Source: Begonia masoniana
Taxonomy: Eukaryota > Streptophyta > Magnoliopsida > Cucurbitales > Begoniaceae
Direction: 5' to 3'
Assembly (NCBI GenBank): GCA_022432975.1
Contig: CM039509.1
Span: 26,748,510 to 26,812,509 of the forward strand
Length of the DNA: 64,000 nucleotides
Shown here: piece after piece, positions 59,042 to 64,000 of the stretch
Numbering within the stretch: the stretch's first letter is position 1
Layout of the letters: every line of letters begins with the position of its first letter
Translations under genes and position numbers: made by a program
The notes under the pieces: model-generated
What the model was told of the DNA's origin: nothing
The model's input: the letters and a program-made list of their open reading frames with translations, nothing else
Databases searched by the model: none

Positions 59042-60922
59042 GCTCTCACTCTCTGCCTGCCAGTAATCCTTCCTTCGACGATTGGTTCCCTTGCCATTTC
59101 TCGGATACTCTACGCTCGAGGTATGGATTAGATAATGTAGTTATCAGTTAGTTGTTAAACTTTGTCTTTCAGCTTGGTGTTGGAGTTTTGGTTTCTCCAA
59201 TGGCCGAGTAGCAATAGCAATATTTATAACCTGGATTTTGTAATGTCATTTCCGAATCAAATCTGGACATCTAATATAACTGACCCTGATTAATCGTTAG
59301 TTGGACCTAGCAGTTTTGGTTTTGGATTTCTGACTGCACACAGAGAACTAGACTAGGAGATTCGGGAATGACTTTAGTTATTAGATTCTAGGATGACTTG
59401 TAATTAGAACCTTTAGGGTTTTGTTTTAACTACTGTGATGTGAAATATTTTAGTTGAAGAAGTTCGAAGAAAAGGAGTTCAAGTTGCTAAGGAAACCAAG
59501 TAAGTGAATGTGTAAGATTCCCGGCCATTAGGGCCCTACATCACAAGGATGCTAGGTAGAAACTGATACGATGATTCGAAGTTATTTAAGCTATTGTTTG
59601 TTACTTATGTAGATATTTGACTTACTGGTATGATTTCCCGTCGGATGAATGCACTGTTCTGTGACTTGATGAGTTAGGAATTCTCATGTTCATGCATCAC
59701 GAACGTTTTATGCATATGATAATGTTTTAAGAGCATGTTTTCCTCATGAACAAGATAAGAACATAAAACTTATGCAACGTGATATAAGCGAGGGTTGGGG
59801 GCGGTTTGGCGTATGTCACTTTCCAAAAGGAAGGACCATGATTACGACCCGCAAGGGACTATGTACACTCTCACTGTCAACCCCCCTTACCGGCACAAAT
59901 CCTCTCTTAATTCACACAACCCGAACGACGAATATGAACGACGAATATGAACGACGAATATGAATGATGAATATGAATGATGAATATGAATGATGAATAT
60001 GAATGATGAGCATGGATGTTGATTATGAACGATGAATAAGAAAAGATTCATGAGCATTTGTTTTCTTAAAATGAGCATTCATGCATACTTGTTAGCATTG
60101 CATTCCTTACTAAGCATTATACTTATAGTTTAAACCTTATGATGTAGGTGAAGATTTAGCTGGTGAGGATTCCAAATTCAGTGATGATGTCTAAAGGCTG
60201 GTTGCAGGATGGTGCTCAGGGTGGAAGACTATGGCTGGCAGGTGAATATAACCCATAATTAAGCTCATAATGTGTCAGTAAGATTTATGATGAACTGATG
60301 TTTAAGTAGAATGAGATTATATTTTAACATTGAGCTTCGAAATTGTCTGGTTTAACTACTGAGTCTGGGGATGATTTTAAAGATATGGAAAGAGTTACTT
60401 TAACTAAGTCTTCCGTATAAGAATTTTTGGATGAGTCTCTGATTTTCATACATATGAGTGTTGAGCCAATGTGGTTTGAAGCCTGTTAAGAGTTTGCATC
60501 CACCGATGGATGTTCCCAATCGGAAGATGTTAAGAGTTTGCATCTACCGATGGATGATTTCTATCGGAAGATGTATTAAATGAACACGTGAATTGCACAT
60601 GTCTTTCGGTAGGTGTAAGGTATTTCAAATACCGGATGATATAAGAGCTATTTTGTCGTCTAGCGATCGGTACATGTAAGGTATTTCAAATACCGGATGA
60701 TGTAAGTGTTGTGTTGTCGTCTAGTGACCGGTAGATGTTTGACCATCGGTCGATGTGAGTCTATGACTCTATCGGTAGATGCAGTGTAGGAGATGTTTGC
60801 AAAAAAAAAAATATATATATATATATATAATACTAATAATGATCAAGGTGCATGAAGTAAGAACCGATTCATTAAGAGGTTAAGTTATGAATTACGTAGC
60901 GACTCCAACTTGGGTTGTTACA
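59042..60922 (+). repeat. GypB2 5' LTR, second part
   Basis: Continues from 54310 after LTR-D1 and its duplication. Contains the microexon region (59454-59499), 13-bp minisatellite (59920-60040), CATCnnCCGAT repeats (60490-60790) and a short (AT)n run of about 10 repeats (60811-60829), against about 25 and 41 in GypB1. Confidence 0.95.
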
Positions 60923-61084
60923 ATTATGGTATCAAAGCAAAACCGGGTTCTAAAATCGATTCTGCAGACTGCCTTCCAGCACAGATTGCCACCTGAGTAC
61001 ACTCTAGCAACTGTAAGTAATTACGTTTTTAAGTAATGTCATTATGTTAAGATGTATTTATGAATATTTGTTAGGGATCTCAAA

Positions 61085-62692
61085 ATGGTAAGAGGACAGC
61101 AAAGAGAGGCTAATGAGGATAGCAATGCCATTGCTCAGTTGACAGAGTTGGTTATGTGCCAATCTCGCCAGATCGAACAGCTGATGGCTGTTAGAGAAGA
61201 ACAAGCGAATTCTAGTACTAACGCAACTCATGATCATGGTGGTGAGCGTTTTCACCGACTTCGACCCCCGACATTCAATGGTCGAGTTTCGGATCCTGTT
61301 TATGCTAAGGAATGGATTCTGAAGATGGAAGACATGTTCAAGTATGCAAATGTTGAGGAAGGAGACAGGGTAACATATGCCATTTTCCATCTGGAATTGG
61401 ATGCAAGACATTGGTGGGATTCAATCCAGAGCACCGCTAATGTAGGAGCTATGACCTGGGAATTGTTTAAGACTGCCTTCTTTGACAAGTACTTCAATAG
61501 GACTGTTCGGGCCAACAAGAAGAAGGATTTCATGAGTTTATGTCAGTTTGGCTCTGTGACGGACTACATATGTAAGTTTGAGGCTTTATCCCGGTTTTCA
61601 CCCAGACTGATAGAAGATGATGAGGATAAGATTCACCAATTTGTTCAAGGACTGAAACCAAGTTTGTATATGAGAGTAAAGACTGCTGGAATACATAATG
61701 TACCTTATGCTGAAGTGACAGCTAAGGCTCTAGAACTGGAAGAGGCCGAGATATCGACATATGCGCAGCGCGAATCATCAAGGAAGTTTACTAAAAAGGC
61801 TCAGCCGCCGCCACGTCAGAACAAAGGATGGCAACCGCAACAGAACAGGAGACCACAACAACAACAGCAAGGCATAAAGAGACCCTTCAATCCAAATGAT
61901 GATCAAGGAAAAGGAAAGCGACCAATGGCCCCTCTATGCCCCACCTGTCAGAAGAACCACCCCGGCGAATGCAAGTTACTTTCTGGCTGCTATTTTAATT
62001 GTGACAAGGTCGGACATGTAGTTAGAGACCGCCCCATGCCACCAGACCCCAATCGAGCAAGAATAGCGCCCAGAGTCTTTGCTATGATGGAGGATGTTGA
62101 GGCTGTGCAGCATACGGTCATATCAGGTACAATTATGATCTGTGGTGTTTCTGCTTATACACTTATAGACACAGGAGCCACACACTCATTTATAGCAACC
62201 CTGTTTGTCTGTAAGCATAAGTTAGGATACTTATCGACTGATAGGCCATATAGTGTCATGTTACCGTTTGGGAAATCCTTACATTCTGAACAGATAGTGA
62301 AGGGTGACATTGTGTCCTTAGGAGATAAGAAGTTATATGTAGAGCTGATTGTAATTGACATGAAGGGATATGAAGTTATATTAGGAATGGATTGGTTATC
62401 CAGACATTATGCCACGATAAGCTGTAAGTCTGGATTAGTTGAGTTTCGACCCCCAAATGGAGACCAGTATACTTTCCAAGCTATCCCAAAAATAAGTAAA
62501 ATACCGATTATATCCTCACTAGAGACTCAACGGTTATTGAAAGATGGTTGTGAGAGTTATCTAGCTAGTGTAATCGATATTCGGGTGAAGAACAAAGTTG
62601 AACTTCATGATATTCCCATAGTTAAGGAGTTTCCTGAAGTATTTATGGATGACTTGCCCGGATTACCACTTGATAGAGAAGTTAGTTTGTAA
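61085..62692 (+). pseudogene. GypB2 gag-protease, open frame
   Basis: 535 open codons from ATG 61085. Gag core (LRPPTFNG, AKEWILKMEDMFKYA, ARHWWD), Gln-rich linker, CPTCQKNHPGEC and the degenerate knuckle (CYFNCDKVGHVVRDRP), then protease LIDTGATHSF and VILGMDWLSRHY. It lacks the stop of GypB1 at 38402. The frame is lost near 62690 by a 2-bp loss. The two copies differ at roughly 15-20 positions over the first 940 bp by eye. Confidence 0.95.
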
Positions 62693-63337
62693 TTGATACA
62701 TATCCCGGGCATTGCCTGTAACCAAGAACCCTTACCGCATGGCACCAGTTGAGCTGAAGGAATTAAAGGTCCAACTGCAGGAATTAGTGGACAAAGGGTT
62801 TATACGCTCCAGTAGTTCTCCATGAGGTGCACCTGTTTTATTTGTTAAGAAGAAAGATGGTTCCCTAAGGATGTGCATAGATTATCGAGAACTGAACAAG
62901 TTGACAATTAAGAATAAGTACCCCTTGCCCTGAATTGACGACTTGTTTGACCAATTACAAGGAGCTAAAGTGTTTTCAAAGATTGACTTGCGTTCGGGGT
63001 ACTACCAATTGAAGGTTAAGGAGGGTGATATACCTAAGACAGCCTTCAGGACCCGCTATGGACATTATGAATTCCTTGTAATGTTGTTTGGATTAACCAA
63101 TGCACCTGCAGCTTTTATGGATTTGATGAACCGAGCGTTTCGTGATTATTTGGACAAGTTTGTGATTGTATTCATAGATGATATTCTTATATACTCACGG
63201 ACTTAAGCTGACCATGAAAAACACTTAAGAATAGTTTTGACAACCCTGAAACAGCAACAACTTTATGCCAAGTTGTCTAAGTGTGAGTTCTGGTTGGATA
63301 AGGTTAACTTCTTAGGCCATGTCATCTCTGCTAAAGG
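62693..63337 (+). pseudogene. GypB2 reverse transcriptase, interrupted
   Basis: Same RT blocks as GypB1 ([36 protein letters not shown]) with stops at the matching places: the TGA near 62823, the TGA near 62932 (TAA in GypB1) and the TAA at 63204-63206. LTR-G interrupts it after LGHVISAKG. Confidence 0.95.
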
Positions 63338-63703
63338 TGTAATATCCGGTTCGTACGGATTCTTGAGAATATTATTATTATATTATTGGATGACATTTTT
63401 GTAAATATGTCAAATCCGGTCCGTTTTACGAAAAGAAAGAGTCACTAAGATCCTAATGATTAATTGGAATTTTAAGGAAATTACGGGATTTTTTGGAGTA
63501 ACGACGCTATATTCCGAATAATTACCTCTATCGTAATAAAAAATGGACGTTTTAGTAAAAAATAGCAAACGAGATTCGATTTGCGAACGGACAGTTTTAA
63601 TAGAACCCAGATAATAAGTTAGATTTATTGGCGAAATGAGAAAATTCGAATGGTCGAAAACACGAGAGGGCAAAATTAATGTTTCGTTAAGAAGTGGTTT
63701 TAA

Positions 63704-63734
<31 letters not shown>

Positions 63735-64000
63735 TAATAAAAAAAAAAATATAACAAACGACAGAATGGTTTTGTTAAACCATTCTGTCGTTCGCCATTC
63801 CTTCACCGCGAGCCCGACGACAGCCCGAGCGACGAGCGACGCCGAGCCTCCTCCGACGAACACCGACGATTCCGGCCACCGTTCAGACGAGCGGACTCCG
63901 GCGAGTTGAAGCCAGAGTTCGGTTCAACCTTTCCGCGCCAGACTCGACCGAAAACCGGTGAGTTTCTTCCCTGTTCTTGCTCGGTTTGTGGCCGGGAATG
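63338..64000 (+). mobile_element. LTR-G, partial at window edge
   Basis: Starts TGTAATATCCGG directly after CTAAAGG of GypB2 RT; the GypB1 sequence continues there without it. Contains an ATT microsatellite (63707-63737), a perfect hairpin, a CG-rich leader and a donor-like ACCG/GTGAGT near 63957. The ORF at 63694-63909 is in the leader and is not a gene. Type unresolved; the TGTAATATCC start suggests Gypsy. Confidence 0.75.
63757..63792. other. Perfect 16-bp hairpin in LTR-G
   Basis: AACGACAGAATGGTTT at 63757-63772, loop TGTT, exact reverse complement at 63777-63792. Confidence 0.9.

Larger units (their letters stand above)
54067..63337 (+). mobile_element. GypB2, second copy of GypB with extra insertions
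   Basis: Same junction and same element as GypB1. The 5' LTR is in two parts (54067-54310 and 59042-60922) because solo LTR-D1 sits in it. The primer-binding site is at 60927-60938, gag-protease at 61085-62692, and part of RT runs to 63337, where LTR-G enters. Its 5' LTR is closer to the GypB1 5' LTR than to the GypB1 3' LTR, so the copies descend from one insertion. Confidence 0.93.

Overview
This window is nuclear plant DNA made almost entirely of nested transposable elements. The evidence for a flowering plant is the mix of chromovirus-type Ty3/Gypsy (Tekay/Del-like) elements, Ty1/Copia elements primed by initiator tRNA-Met, a Cassandra-type TRIM carrying 5S rRNA sequence in its LTRs, and a Helitron. 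The species cannot be named from the sequence. I found no intact host gene. All transposon coding regions carry stops or frameshifts.

Layout. 1-4872: the 5' part of a Copia element (CopA, minus strand), with its gag split by a solo LTR (LTR-H). 6274-16478: a tandem Copia array (CopT, minus strand), LTR-internal-LTR-internal-LTR, with a single CATAA duplication around the whole array. 16990-18380: a fold-back repeat. 18490-20103, 35145-35174 and 44122-47950: one degenerate Helitron (minus strand) cut apart by two Gypsy elements. These are GypA (minus, 20104-35144, duplication ATAAT) and GypB1 (plus, 35175-44116, duplication GAATC). GypA contains two solo LTRs of family D (D2 at 23352-27210, with a 31-copy 47-bp array, and D3 at 29530-31784). 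The Helitron also holds a complete TRIM (45931-46754). At 48000 a plus-strand Gypsy (GypC) begins; its protease region is broken by LTR-D4, which runs into a 100-N assembly gap (53468-53567). After the gap the sequence repeats the GypA LTR / Helitron sliver / GypB junction seen at 35 kb. This second copy (GypB2) carries extra insertions: solo LTR-D1, which holds solo LTR-F, and LTR-G at the right edge.

Insertion order follows from target-site duplications. Helitron is oldest; TRIM, GypA, GypB and GypC entered it; family D LTRs entered GypA, GypB2 and GypC; F entered D1. Most D/F/H insertions are now solo LTRs.

The most interesting signal lies inside the Gypsy LTRs. Eleven LTRs from families A, B, C, D and F, although divergent, all keep a candidate 46-52-nt microexon bounded by AG acceptor and GTAAGT-type donor, with a conserved downstream acceptor. 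Families A, C and F also keep paired hairpins with 7-bp stems that covary and 11-nt ATCC-containing loops between the microexon and that acceptor. This suggests a conserved spliced, structured leader in these elements.
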